Positions 24,945 to 33,933 of a stretch of DNA of 57,427 nt are shown here, piece after piece. The notes beneath the pieces were generated by a model. The model was given only the letters and a program-made list of their open reading frames with translations. It searched no databases and was not told where the DNA came from. The stretch comes from Modicisalibacter tunisiensis. GTDB taxonomy: Bacteria > Pseudomonadota > Gammaproteobacteria > Pseudomonadales > Halomonadaceae. Numbering within the stretch: the stretch's first letter is position 1; each line of letters begins with the position of its first letter. The stretch covers positions 614,115-671,541 of the forward strand of contig NZ_JAGXFD010000001.1 in NCBI RefSeq assembly GCF_020148005.1, given 5' to 3'. The translations under genes and the position numbers were made by a program.

Positions 24945-25760
24945 AGGCGCCCCCACGCAGCCGCCTCTATCGCGGCGAGCTGCGTCACCGCCGGGTCGTG
25001 CCGCGCGCACACGCCTTCACCTACCGGCTGTGGATGCTCTGGCTGGAGCTCGACGAGCTGCCCGCGCTGTTCGACGGCGTGCCCGGCTTCAGTGCGCGTC
25101 GTCCGGCCCTGGCGCGCTTTCGCCGCGAGGACTACCTCGGCCCCTCGCGACCGGCCGCTGGACGAGGCGGTGCGCGAGCGCCTGCGCCAGGAACTGGGCG
25201 ACACGGTGGCGGCCCGTGCCGACGGCCGCATCGCCATGCTCACCCAGCTGCGCCTGTTCGGCATGGCCTTCAACCCGATCACCCTCTATTACGTCCACGA
25301 CCGCGACGGCCGGCTGCGCGCCCTGCTCGGCGAGGTCACCAATACCCCCTGGGGCGAGCGCCGGGTCTACGCCTGCGAGGTCGATCCCGCCCGCCACAGC
25401 CATGCCGCCCACTTCACCAAGGCGCTGCACGTCTCGCCGTTCAACCCCATGGACATGACCTACCGCTGGCGCTTCAACGCCCCGGGCCGGTACCTGTATA
25501 TGCACATGGAGGCCCACCGCGCGGGAGTCCGGCACTTCGACGCCACCCTGACTCTCGAGGGGCAGCCGGCGACCCGCGCCGCGCTGCTGGGCATCCTGGT
25601 CCGCCATCCGTTGATGAGCCTCAAGACCGTCGCCGCCATCCACTGGCAAGCCCTGCGCCTGTGGCTCAAGCGCACGCCCGTCCATGACCACCCCGGCGGC
25701 GGCCGCTGCGCCCGCAAGCCCCCCGACGCCGGCGCCGCCACCGAGGAGAGCCGACCGTGA
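24941..25760 (+). pseudogene. DUF1365 protein gene, interrupted by a frameshift
   Basis: The N-terminal part (from ATG 24941: MKAPPRSRLYRGELRHRRVV, with AHAFTYRLWMLWLELDEL) is in one frame. The rest (RPLDEAVRERLRQELGD, LRLFGMAFNPITLYYVHD, FNPMDMTYRWRF, PLMSLKTVAAIHWQALRLW) is in the next frame, switching between about 25137 and 25155. Joined, they give one complete DUF1365 protein of about 270 residues. A single extra base (or a loss of two) explains it. The function of DUF1365 is unsettled; it travels with the amine-oxidase-like and CFA-like genes. Because the other junctions (ATGA, GTGA overlaps) and the codon use are intact, a sequencing error or a very recent mutation is likely. Confidence 0.82.
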
Positions 25761-27028
25761 CCTCACTGCGCCCCCTTCCCCTGCGCCGCCCGGCCGCCCA
25801 GCGCGACGGCTGGCTGCTGCGCCATCTCAAGCCCCGCCTGCTGGACCGCCTGGATGCCCTCGAGGGCGGGCGACTGCTGCTGATCGACGGCGACACCCGC
25901 CACCGCCTGGGACGTGGCGGCGACCTGAACGTGACCGTGGTGCTGCACCGCCAGCGGGCCTGGCGACGGCTGGCGCTGGGCGGCACCGTGGGGGCCGCCG
26001 AGGCCTACATGGACGGCGACTGGGAAACCGACGACCTGGTCGCCCTGACGCGGCTGTTCGCCCGCAACATCGCCCACGTCAACGCCCGGGTCGAGACCGG
26101 CAGCGCGCGACTGGCGAAGCTCGCCCTGCGCGGGTTCCATGCCCTGCGCCGCAACACCCGGCGCGGCGCGCGGCGCAACATCCAGGCGCACTACGACCTC
26201 GGCAACGAGCTGTTCGCGCTGTTCCTCGACCGCGAGCACCGCATGTACTCCAGCGCGCTGTTCCCCACGGCCGACGCCGACCTGGAAACGGCCTCGACCC
26301 GCAAGCTCGACCACCTGCTCGACAAGCTCGACGTGCGCGCCGAGCATCACCTGCTGGAGATCGGCACCGGCTGGGGCGGGCTGGCGCTTCACGCCGCACG
26401 TACCCGCGGCTGCCGGGTGACCACCACCACCCTGTCCGACGAGCAGTACGCCGACGTCGCCGCGCGCATCGCCGCGGCCGGGCTCGAGGATCGCATCACG
26501 CTGCTCAGGCAGGACTATCGCGAACTGCAGGGGCGCTTCGACCGGCTGGTCTCGGTGGAGATGATCGAGGCCGTGGGCCATCAGTACCTGCCCGCCTACC
26601 TGGCGACGCTGGACCGGCTGCTCACCGACGACGGCCTGGCGGCGCTGCAGGCGATCACCATCCACGACCAGCGCTACACGGCGGCCCGACGCGAGGCGGA
26701 CTTCATCAAGCGCTACATCTTCCCCGGCGGCTTCCTGCCCTCGCACACCGCGATTCTCGAGGCCATGACCCGCCACAGCACGCTGAACCTGATCGACCTG
26801 GAGGAGATCGGCCCCCACTACGCCCGCACCCTGGGCGAGTGGCGGCGGCGCTTCGAGGCCCGCCTCGACACCGTGCGCCGGCTGGGCTACGACGAGCGCT
26901 TCATTCGCCTGTGGCGCTATTACCTGAGCTACTGCGAGGGAGGCTTTCGCGAACGCACCATCGGTACCTGCCAGCTGCTGCTGGCCAAGCCCGGCGCCCG
27001 CCCGGCGCCGCGCACCGGCGCACCATGA
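25757..27028 (+). CDS. cfa: Cyclopropane-fatty-acid-synthase-like SAM methyltransferase
   Basis: A 423-residue protein. The SAM-binding motif HLLEIGTGWGGLALHAA is at about residues 197-213. Earlier, QAHYDLGNELFALFLD and MYSSALFP (about residues 145-170) are typical of CFA synthases. The C-terminal IFPGGFLPSHTAILEAM and YYLSYCEGGFRERTIGTCQL are also family marks. It transfers a methyl(ene) group to unsaturated acyl chains of membrane phospholipids, making cyclopropane or methylated precursors. The GTG start overlaps the DUF1365 stop (GTGA) with GAGGAGAG upstream. It is the last gene of the operon and converges with the GGDEF-EAL gene. Confidence 0.92.
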   Translation: MTSLRPLPLRRPAAQRDGWLLRHLKPRLLDRLDALEGGRLLLIDGDTRHRLGRGGDLNVTVVLHRQRAWRRLALGGTVGAAEAYMDGDWETDDLVALTRLFARNIAHVNARVETGSARLAKLALRGFHALRRNTRRGARRNIQAHYDLGNELFALFLDREHRMYSSALFPTADADLETASTRKLDHLLDKLDVRAEHHLLEIGTGWGGLALHAARTRGCRVTTTTLSDEQYADVAARIAAAGLEDRITLLRQDYRELQGRFDRLVSVEMIEAVGHQYLPAYLATLDRLLTDDGLAALQAITIHDQRYTAARREADFIKRYIFPGGFLPSHTAILEAMTRHSTLNLIDLEEIGPHYARTLGEWRRRFEARLDTVRRLGYDERFIRLWRYYLSYCEGGFRERTIGTCQLLLAKPGARPAPRTGAP

Positions 27029-27052
27029 CGGGGCCCGGGGGAGACGGACGGG

Positions 27053-28882
27053 TCAGGCGGTCTGCAGGGCGCGCAGGTAGCGGGCCTCGACTTCCGCCGC
27101 GGGCTGGGGCCGGGCGAACAGGAAGCCCTGGGTATACAGGCAGCCCTCGGCGATCAGGAAGTCGCGCTGCGGCTCGGTCTCCACGCCCTCGGCGATCACC
27201 TCGAGCGACAGCCCCCGGGCCATGGCCAGCACCGCCGCGACGATCGCCGCATCGGCGACATCCTCGGGCAGCGCGCGGATGAAGGCGCGGTCGAGCTTGA
27301 GCTTGTCGACCGGCAGGCGCTTGAGGTAGGCCATCGACGAGTAGCCGGTGCCGAAGTCGTCGATGGCGATGGGATGGCCCTGGGCGCGCAGCGCCTCGAG
27401 TCGCGGCGAGACGTCGCCGGCCCGCTCGTCGAGCAGCACCGACTCGGTCAGTTCCAGCCCCAGCAGGGCGGCGGGCACGTGATGGCGCGTCAGCGCCGCC
27501 GCCAGTCGCGCCTCCAGGTCGCCCTGGATGAGCTGCAGCGCCGAGATGTTGACCCACACCGGCACCCGCGGCATGCCCACAGCCTGCCAGTTGGCCAGCT
27601 GCGCCACGGCGCGATCGATGACCCAGTTGCCCAGCGCGGCCATCAGGCCGTGACGCTCGGCCAGCGGGATGAAATCCCCCGGCGAGATCATGCCCTGCTG
27701 GGGATGGCGCCAGCGCAGCAGCGCCTCCATGCCCACCAGACCGCCGTCCTCGAGACGATGCTGGGTCTGGTAGTACAGCTCGAGCTGGTCGCCCTGGGCC
27801 AGCGCACGGCGCAGCTCGTTGACTAGTTCCAGCTGGCGGTCGCCCTCGACCTCCAGCGACGGCCGGAAGCGCCGGTTGTGATTGCGGCCATGGCGCTTGG
27901 CGGTATAGAGCGCCGACTCCAGGCGCTGGAACAGCACCCCCGAGTCACGGCCGTCGTCCGGGGCGCGACAGCTGCCGATGGTCAGCCCCAGGCGCAGCGC
28001 ATTGCCGGCGATGTCGAACGGCTCGCACAGGTGATCGCGCAGGCTGGTCACCCACGCCTCGTGGTCGTCGAAGGTGGTGGTGCGGATGACCATGAACTCG
28101 TCGCCGCCCAGCCGGCCGACCACGCCGCCGGCGACGAACGCCGCCAGGCGCTGGCCGAAGCGCGCCAGCAGCCGGTCGCCATCGTCCACGCCCAGGGCAT
28201 CGTTGATCGCCTTGAAGCCGTCGATGTCGATCAGCGCCAGGTCCAGCCCCTCGCCGGCGCGCAGGCGGTTGAGCCGCGAGGTCAGCAGGTCGTGCAGCCG
28301 GCGGCGGTTGGGCAGCCCGGTCAGCGGGTCCTCGAAGCCGATGCGGCGCAGGTCCTGCTCGCGGGCCTTGTGACGGGAAATGTCGGTGAACAGGCCCACA
28401 TAGTGGCTGACCCGGCCCTTGGCATCATGGCAGGCCTGCATGCGCAGCCATTCGGGAAACTGGTCGCCGTGCTTGCGCTGGTTCCAGATCTCGCCCTCCC
28501 AGCGCCCGGTGGCCTGCAGGGTCTGCCAGTAGCGTTCATAGAAGGCCTTGTCGTGGCGCCCCGAGGAGAGCATCGAGGCGTCCATTCCCAGCACCTCCTC
28601 GCGGGTGTAGCCGGTGATCTCGGTGAACGCCGGGTTGATGCCGAGGATGCGGTTGTGGCGATCGGCGATGATCACCCCGTCGCCGGAGAGCTTGATGGCC
28701 TCCTCGCTGAGCCGGCGACGCTGATGTTCCCGATGGATCTGTCGCCAGCCGTCGATCAACGACACCGCGACGATGGCCAGCGCCGCCAGGCGCAACGACG
28801 CCAGCGGCAGCCAGCTCATGGCCGCCAGCGCCGCCAGCCCCATCCACGTTGTCGGCCGGTTAAGCGAAAAGGAGGGCCACAT
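27053..28882 (-). CDS. PAS-GGDEF-EAL c-di-GMP signalling protein
   Basis: A 609-residue protein with two short N-terminal hydrophobic segments (about residues 12-45). A PAS domain follows (about 60-175: DGVIIADRHNRILGINPAFTEITGY), then GGDEF (about 185-345, with intact RLGGDEFMVI) and EAL (about 360-600, with intact GMEALLRWRHP and DDFGTGYSS). Both output motifs look catalytically competent, so it may make or degrade cyclic di-GMP, the PAS domain sensing a ligand or redox state. The RxxD inhibitory site upstream of GGDEF is absent. It is monocistronic, divergent from fabA and convergent with the CFA-like gene. Confidence 0.95.
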   Translation of the reverse strand: MWPSFSLNRPTTWMGLAALAAMSWLPLASLRLAALAIVAVSLIDGWRQIHREHQRRRLSEEAIKLSGDGVIIADRHNRILGINPAFTEITGYTREEVLGMDASMLSSGRHDKAFYERYWQTLQATGRWEGEIWNQRKHGDQFPEWLRMQACHDAKGRVSHYVGLFTDISRHKAREQDLRRIGFEDPLTGLPNRRRLHDLLTSRLNRLRAGEGLDLALIDIDGFKAINDALGVDDGDRLLARFGQRLAAFVAGGVVGRLGGDEFMVIRTTTFDDHEAWVTSLRDHLCEPFDIAGNALRLGLTIGSCRAPDDGRDSGVLFQRLESALYTAKRHGRNHNRRFRPSLEVEGDRQLELVNELRRALAQGDQLELYYQTQHRLEDGGLVGMEALLRWRHPQQGMISPGDFIPLAERHGLMAALGNWVIDRAVAQLANWQAVGMPRVPVWVNISALQLIQGDLEARLAAALTRHHVPAALLGLELTESVLLDERAGDVSPRLEALRAQGHPIAIDDFGTGYSSMAYLKRLPVDKLKLDRAFIRALPEDVADAAIVAAVLAMARGLSLEVIAEGVETEPQRDFLIAEGCLYTQGFLFARPQPAAEVEARYLRALQTA

Positions 28883-29105
28883 GTCGTCTCGTCATGATCG
28901 ATTCACAGTCGCGCGCGAAAACCAGAGGCATCATGCCCCGCCCGGGAAGCCCGGCGCAAGCCGCCGTGCGTCCAAAGGCGCGTTGCGCCGTGGATTCGCG
29001 CCCACTAGCCTAGGGGGCCGGCGTGCATTCATTTCGCGCTGCCAGTAGACTAGGCGCGTCGCGCAGGGTGCGGGACACAACAATTCTGACTCTCGGAACG
29101 ACTCA

Positions 29106-29621
29106 GTGACCAAGCAACACTCCTTTAGCTACGAAGAACTGCTGGCGTGCAGCCGCGGTGAACTCTTCGGTCCGGGCAACGCCCAGCTGCCGGCCCCCAA
29201 CATGCTGATGCTCGATCGCATCGCCAACATCCAGGAGACCGGCGGCGAACACGGCAAGGGCGAGCTGATCGCCGAGCTGGATATCCATCCGGACCTGTGG
29301 TTCTTCGATTGCCACTTCCCCGGCGACCCGGTGATGCCCGGCTGCCTGGGACTGGACGCCATGTGGCAGCTGGTCGGCTTCTACCTGGGCTGGCTGGGCC
29401 ACCCCGGCCGGGGACGCGCGCTGGGCTGCGGCGAGGTCAAGTTCTCGGGCCAGATCCTGCCGGACGCCGGCCAGGTCACCTATCGCATCAACATCAAGCG
29501 GGTGATCACCCGGCGGCTGATCCTGGGTATCGCTGACGGAACCGTGTCGGTCGACGGCCGCGACATCTATCAGGCCAACGACCTGCGTGTCGGTCTGTTC
29601 ACCTCCACCGCGAATTTCTGA
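29106..29621 (+). CDS. fabA: 3-hydroxydecanoyl-ACP dehydratase/isomerase FabA
   Basis: A 171-residue protein, the same length as E. coli FabA (172). The active-site histidine is in [20 protein letters not shown] (about residues 64-83), with the catalytic aspartate at the end of that stretch. FabA dehydrates 3-hydroxydecanoyl-ACP and isomerises the product, starting unsaturated fatty acid synthesis in the cytosol. The start is GTG at 29106. It is followed 13 bases later by fabB, the partner that elongates the cis-3 product. The 223-base upstream gap is shared with the divergent GGDEF-EAL gene; TAGACT (29046-29051) could be a -10 box. Confidence 0.97.
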   Translation: MTKQHSFSYEELLACSRGELFGPGNAQLPAPNMLMLDRIANIQETGGEHGKGELIAELDIHPDLWFFDCHFPGDPVMPGCLGLDAMWQLVGFYLGWLGHPGRGRALGCGEVKFSGQILPDAGQVTYRINIKRVITRRLILGIADGTVSVDGRDIYQANDLRVGLFTSTANF

Positions 29622-29634
29622 TCAGGAGGCTTCC

Positions 29635-30852
29635 ATGAGACGAGTGGTAGTCACCGGCCTGGGCATCGTTTCCTGCCTGGGCAATGACCAGCACCAGGTT
29701 CTGGACGCGCTCAAGGCAGGGCGCTCCGGCATTCGCTTCAAGGACGAGTACGCCGAACTGGGCTTTCGCAGCCAGGTGGCCGGCGTGGTCGACATCGATC
29801 TCGACGCCCTGGTCGACCGCAAGCAGCGCCGCTTCATGGGCGATGCGGCGGCCTATGCCTACGTGGCGATGGCCCAGGCGATCGAGGACGCCGGGCTCAC
29901 CCCCGAGCAGGTGTCCAACGAGCGCACCGGGCTGATCGCCGGTTCCGGGGGCGCCTCCAGCGCCAACCAGGTCGAGGCGGCGGACATCCTGCGCCAGAAG
30001 GGCCTGCGCCGCGTCGGCCCCTACCGCGTCACCCGCACCATGGGCAGCACGGTCTCCGCCTGTCTGGCCACGCCGTTCAAGATCAAGGGCGTGAACTACT
30101 CGATCTCCTCGGCCTGCGCCACCTCGGCGCACTGCATCGGCAACGCCGTCGAGCAGATCCAGCTCGGCAAGCAGGATGTGGTCTTCGCCGGCGGCGGCGA
30201 GGAGGAGCACTGGACCCTGTCGTGCCTGTTCGACGCCATGGGCGCCCTGTCCACCGGCTACAACGACAGTCCCGAGAAGGCCTCGCGCCCCTACGACAAG
30301 GACCGCGACGGCTTCGTCATCGCCGGCGGCGGCGGCATGGTGGTGCTCGAGGACCTCGAGCACGCCAAGGCCCGCGGCGCGACGATCTACGCCGAGGTAG
30401 TCGGCTACGGCGCCACCTCCGACGGCTACGACATGGTCGCCCCCTCCGGCGAGGGCGCGGCGCGCTGCATGCGTCAGGCCATGGCCACCGTCGACGGCGG
30501 CATCGACTACATCAACACCCACGGCACCTCCACGCCGGTCGGCGACGTCGCCGAGCTCAAGGCGATCCGCGAGGTGTTCGGCGATCGCACGCCGGCGATG
30601 AGCTCCACCAAGTCGCTCACCGGCCACTCGCTGGGCGCCACCGGGGTCCAGGAAGCGATCTACTCGCTGCTGATGATGAAGAACGACTTCGTCGCCGCCT
30701 CGGCCAACATCGAGTCGCTCGACGACCAGGCCGACGGCTTCGACATCGTCACCCAGCGGCGCGACGGCGTGAACCTGGAGCGGGTGCTCTCCAACAGCTT
30801 CGGCTTCGGCGGCACCAACGCCTGCCTGGTGCTGCAGAAGTACCGCGACTGA
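29635..30852 (+). CDS. fabB: Beta-ketoacyl-ACP synthase I FabB
   Basis: A 405-residue condensing enzyme, the usual length for FabB. The nucleophile cysteine is in [11 protein letters not shown] (about residue 163), the two histidines in [11 protein letters not shown] (about 297) and [11 protein letters not shown] (about 332). It condenses malonyl-ACP with acyl-ACP and is required for unsaturated chains together with FabA. The ATG at 29635 follows CAGGAGGC. A strong terminator (30877-30907) ends the fabAB operon. Confidence 0.97.
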   Translation: MRRVVVTGLGIVSCLGNDQHQVLDALKAGRSGIRFKDEYAELGFRSQVAGVVDIDLDALVDRKQRRFMGDAAAYAYVAMAQAIEDAGLTPEQVSNERTGLIAGSGGASSANQVEAADILRQKGLRRVGPYRVTRTMGSTVSACLATPFKIKGVNYSISSACATSAHCIGNAVEQIQLGKQDVVFAGGGEEEHWTLSCLFDAMGALSTGYNDSPEKASRPYDKDRDGFVIAGGGGMVVLEDLEHAKARGATIYAEVVGYGATSDGYDMVAPSGEGAARCMRQAMATVDGGIDYINTHGTSTPVGDVAELKAIREVFGDRTPAMSSTKSLTGHSLGATGVQEAIYSLLMMKNDFVAASANIESLDDQADGFDIVTQRRDGVNLERVLSNSFGFGGTNACLVLQKYRD

Positions 30853-30876
30853 GCGACTCTCGCCCCCGCTGAACCG

Positions 30877-30910
30877 AGACGCCCGGCCGATTGGCCGGGC
30901 GTCTTGCGTT
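30877..30910 (+). terminator. Rho-independent terminator after fabB
   Basis: Arms AGACGCCCGGCC (30877-30888) and GGCCGGGCGTCT (30893-30904) pair perfectly over 12 bases around a GATT loop. A T-rich run follows, 24 bases after the fabB stop. Confidence 0.9.
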
Positions 30911-30916
30911 TCACCG

Positions 30917-30970
30917 TAGAAGCGACTTCACTCTCGATGCTTCCCGTTGCGGGAGCGAGTTCAGTCGCGA
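30917..30970. repeat. REP units beside the plsC-like gene
   Basis: A degenerate unit (about 30917-30936) and a good unit GGGAGCGAGTTCAGTCGCGA (30951-30970) lie in the same orientation between the fabB terminator and the acyltransferase stop at 30996. Confidence 0.65.
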
Positions 30971-30995
30971 CGCTCGAGCCACTCGCGGCGACTGC

Positions 30996-31751
30996 TCACG
31001 CCGAGGCGGCATCCTTCCGGGTGGCCGTCGCCGGACGCGGCACCTCGGAGATCTCGGCCAGCCGCGCCTCGATCCAGCTCTCGACCTCGACGAGCACCTC
31101 CTCGGGGGTGCGCCCCTCGGTGGCGATCGGCTCGCCGACCACCACCGACAGCCGCCCCGGGTTCTTGACCCAGTGCCGCCCCGGCCAGCGCTCGCCGGCG
31201 TTGTGCGCCACCGGCAGCACCGGCACCCCGGCGCGACAGGCGATCACCGCGCCGCTCTTGTTGTAGCGCCGCCGCACACCGGGCTCGACCCGGGTGCCTT
31301 CGGGAAAGATCAGTACCGACAGCCCCTCGCCCAGCCGCCGCGTGCCCTGGGTGAGTACCTGCTTCATCGCCCGCGCCGGGCGGGAACGGTCCAGAGCGAT
31401 GGGATGCAGCAGACGCAGCGCCCAGCCGAACAGCGGCAGGCGCAGCAGCTCCTGCTTGAGCACGGTGCACACCGGCGGCTTGAGCACCTGCAGGAACAGC
31501 GTCTCCCACTCGCACTGGTGATTGGCGAGGATCACCACCGGCCCGGCGGGCACGTTGTCGCGGCCGCGAATCTCGTAGCGCACGCCGCACACCCCGGCGA
31601 ACCAGCCGACGATGAAGTGGTTGTAGAGATTGAGCAGGCGATAGCGCCCGGCCAGCGGCAGCAGCGGCGCCACCGGCAGGCACAGCAGCCCGAAGACCAG
31701 GATCGCCAGGAAGTAGCCGACATAGAAGATCGCGCTGCGCAGGGCGTTCAT
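30996..31751 (-). CDS. plsC: 1-acyl-sn-glycerol-3-phosphate acyltransferase (PlsC family)
   Basis: A 251-residue protein. An N-terminal membrane region (residues about 5-35) is followed by the PlsC domain: NHQCEWETLFLQ (about residue 78; the family HxxxxD motif with glutamate in the final place, as is seen in a subgroup) and LIFPEGTRVEPG (about residue 150). It acylates lysophosphatidate or a related acceptor at the inner membrane. The start overlaps the stop of the RmlD-like gene by 4 bases, so the two are coupled. The basic, alanine-rich C terminus is not conserved. Whether it is the housekeeping PlsC or a specialised paralogue cannot be told. Confidence 0.88.
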   Translation of the reverse strand: MNALRSAIFYVGYFLAILVFGLLCLPVAPLLPLAGRYRLLNLYNHFIVGWFAGVCGVRYEIRGRDNVPAGPVVILANHQCEWETLFLQVLKPPVCTVLKQELLRLPLFGWALRLLHPIALDRSRPARAMKQVLTQGTRRLGEGLSVLIFPEGTRVEPGVRRRYNKSGAVIACRAGVPVLPVAHNAGERWPGRHWVKNPGRLSVVVGEPIATEGRTPEEVLVEVESWIEARLAEISEVPRPATATRKDAASA

Positions 31752-32620
31752 GACACCTCCTGGCTGTGGTAGGCCTGACACCAGGTATCCAGCATGCGGC
31801 CCAGCTCGAGACGCCAGGGTTTCTGGTGCACGCCGAAGGCATCCAGCACGCGCCGGCAGTTGAGCACCCGGCGCAGCGGCTGGTCGTGATGATGATTGAG
31901 CGCCTTGAGCTCGCCCAGTGTCACCGCACAACCCATCCCCTCGAGCCGCGTGGCCAGCTGGGTGCGCACCACCGAGGCGAAGGTGTAGATGCTCACCGGC
32001 TCGGTGCCGGCCAGGTGATAGGCGCCCCAGGCGTCCGCACCGCAGCCCAGCTGCTGGAGCATGCCGACCAGCGCCAGCGCCACCGAGTCCACCGAGGTCG
32101 GGCAGACGATCACGTCCTCGGCCGCGCGTACCGTCTCGCCGGCCATCAGCTGGTCGATCAGCTCGTTGAGCCAGGCCCCGCCGCCCTCGAGCGCGAACAG
32201 CGGCCCCAGTCGCACGATCAGGTGGCGCGGCAGGCCGGCGCGGATCCGGTTGCCGGTCTTGACCAGCCGCCGCAGGTTCTCGTCGCGGGGCTCGGGAATC
32301 ATGTGCTCGTCGATCGGTGTCTCGCCGCCATCCTCGTAGAGCTGGTCCGACACGCACCACACCAGCGGCACGCCGGCCACCTGGCAGCTCTCCAGCGACG
32401 CCTCGACGGCCTCGGCATGGGCCATCACCGTCGACGGATCGGCGCTGCTGGGCTCCACCAGCGGCGGGATCACCACGGCGTCCGGCGCCAGCTGTGCCAG
32501 CCGGCGCGGCGACAGCGACACGCCCTCCTCGATCACCAGCTCGGTATCCCCGCGGCGGTTGGCCTCGCGCGCCAGCGCCAGACTCAGGCAATGGCCGGCA
32601 TCCAGAATCAACAACTTCAC
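31748..32620 (-). CDS. RmlD-like sugar-nucleotide-binding SDR protein, catalytic Tyr missing
   Basis: A 290-residue protein resembling the RmlD_sub_bind family. It has a Rossmann-like N terminus (KLLILDAGHCLSLALARE, lacking a clean GxxGxxG), GVPLVWCVSDQLYEDGGETPIDE in place of the STDYVYDG loop, and a C-terminal half with YHLAGTEPVSIYTFA. Where active family members have YGxSK, this sequence has PRDENLRRLVKTG, so the Tyr-x-x-x-Lys pair is not present. It may be a non-catalytic or altered enzyme. The GTG start at 32620 has AGGAAG ahead of it. It is coupled to the PlsC gene by a 4-base overlap. Confidence 0.72.
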   Translation of the reverse strand: MKLLILDAGHCLSLALAREANRRGDTELVIEEGVSLSPRRLAQLAPDAVVIPPLVEPSSADPSTVMAHAEAVEASLESCQVAGVPLVWCVSDQLYEDGGETPIDEHMIPEPRDENLRRLVKTGNRIRAGLPRHLIVRLGPLFALEGGGAWLNELIDQLMAGETVRAAEDVIVCPTSVDSVALALVGMLQQLGCGADAWGAYHLAGTEPVSIYTFASVVRTQLATRLEGMGCAVTLGELKALNHHHDQPLRRVLNCRRVLDAFGVHQKPWRLELGRMLDTWCQAYHSQEVS

Positions 32621-32812
32621 GGCGCTTCCTTTTCTCGAATTGGCTCGGCGCCACCCGCCCGGCGGGCGCACCCCCAGCACCTGTCTCCTGCCCGGTACCC
32701 GGCAGCCGGCACCCGGTTGCCCGGCGCCCGGTTGCCCGGCGCCCGACATTTCCATCGGCGCCCCGATCCGTCAGGCTACGCCCTTCGACCCGACACCATC
32801 GAGGAATCGCCC

Positions 32813-33676
32813 ATGTCCGACACCCCGCACTGCCTGTGGCCGGGCCGCGCCCGGCTCGGCGAAGGCCCGTTGTGGTCCCGCGAGCTGCGGCGCCTGCTGT
32901 TCGTCGACATCCTCGGCAGCCGGCTGATGAGCCACGACCCCGTCACCGGCGATACCCGGAGCTGGCCGCTCGACGAGGCCTGCTGCTGGCTCGCCCCGCA
33001 TGCCGACGGCGGCTTCGTCGCCGGGCTGCGCACGCGCCTGGTGCGCCTGCACCTGGACGCCGACGGCCCGCGCCTCGGCGAGACGCTGGCCCGTCCCGTC
33101 GCCGACACCCCGGGGCACCGCCTCAACGACGGCAAGGCCGACCCCGCCGGGCGCCTGTGGTTCGGCATCATGGACGAACACGAACAGGCCGCCAGCGGCC
33201 GGCTGCTGCGTCTCGACGCCCGCGGCCTGCACCGCGTCGACGCGCCCTACACGGTGACCAACGGCCCGGCGATCGGCGCCGACGGCCGCACGCTCTACCA
33301 CACCGACAGCCCGGCGCGCACGATCTACGCCTTCACCATCGACGCCGACGGCAACCTCGTCGACAAGCGCGTGTATCGGCGCTTCGCCGAGGCGGACGGC
33401 TACCCCGACGGCATGACCCTCGACGCCGAAGGCGGCCTATGGGTCGCCCACTGGGACGGCGGCCGGGTCAGCCGCTTCCTGCCCGACGGTCGCCGCGACC
33501 GGGAGATCGCCCTGCCCGCCTCGCGGGTCACCTGCTGCACCTTCGGCGGCGACGACCTGGGCACCCTGTATATTACCACTGCTGCCGTCGGCTGCGATGA
33601 CCAGCCACAGGCCGGCGCCCTGTTCGCCGTGCGCCCGGGGGTCACGGGCCTGCCGGCCTGCGTGGTGACAGCGTAA
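32813..33676 (+). CDS. SMP-30/gluconolactonase family protein
   Basis: A 287-residue six-bladed propeller protein. The N-terminal RLGEGPLW carries the conserved metal-binding glutamate. Mid-protein, HRLNDGKADPAGRLWFG and TVTNGPAIG carry the asparagines, and EADGYPDGMTLDAEGGLWV carries the catalytic aspartate. Family members hydrolyse sugar lactones (gluconolactone, arabinolactone and similar) in the cytosol with a divalent metal. The ATG at 32813 follows GAGGAAT. It stands alone; a strong hairpin lies just past its stop. Confidence 0.9.
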   Translation: MSDTPHCLWPGRARLGEGPLWSRELRRLLFVDILGSRLMSHDPVTGDTRSWPLDEACCWLAPHADGGFVAGLRTRLVRLHLDADGPRLGETLARPVADTPGHRLNDGKADPAGRLWFGIMDEHEQAASGRLLRLDARGLHRVDAPYTVTNGPAIGADGRTLYHTDSPARTIYAFTIDADGNLVDKRVYRRFAEADGYPDGMTLDAEGGLWVAHWDGGRVSRFLPDGRRDREIALPASRVTCCTFGGDDLGTLYITTAAVGCDDQPQAGALFAVRPGVTGLPACVVTA

Positions 33677-33687
33677 TCATGCCGTGT

Positions 33688-33721
33688 TGCGATGTCCCCG
33701 GCTCACAGGGGCTCCATCGCA
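33688..33721 (+). terminator. Hairpin after the SMP-30 gene
   Basis: Arms TGCGATG (33688-33694) and CATCGCA (33715-33721), with inner CCCC/GGGG pairs, form a stem 12 bases after the stop. No T-run follows, so Rho-independent action is uncertain. Confidence 0.5.
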
Positions 33722-33933
33722 GCGGACCGTGCCACGCCAGCCATACCCACGCCGACCCCGGTCAGATGCCAACAAAATGACATATCTTGCAGACAACGGC
33801 TGGTTTTCCAGGCTTTGCATGTAGGAGATCTCTGACAGTATGGGTTGAGCGGTTACACCCTCCATTTGTTTGAGTTAGCATCACCCGCAAGCTGTCCGCA
33901 GTTTACTTAACTAAACTTCATCGAAGCGCACCC

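Noticed and set aside
24851-25687. Treating the two DUF1365 frames as two separate genes
   Set aside because: They are complementary halves of one family with no start signal between them.
28931-29113. Small minus-strand open frame upstream of fabA
   Set aside because: Overlaps the fabA start and promoter and has no recognisable product or ribosome site.
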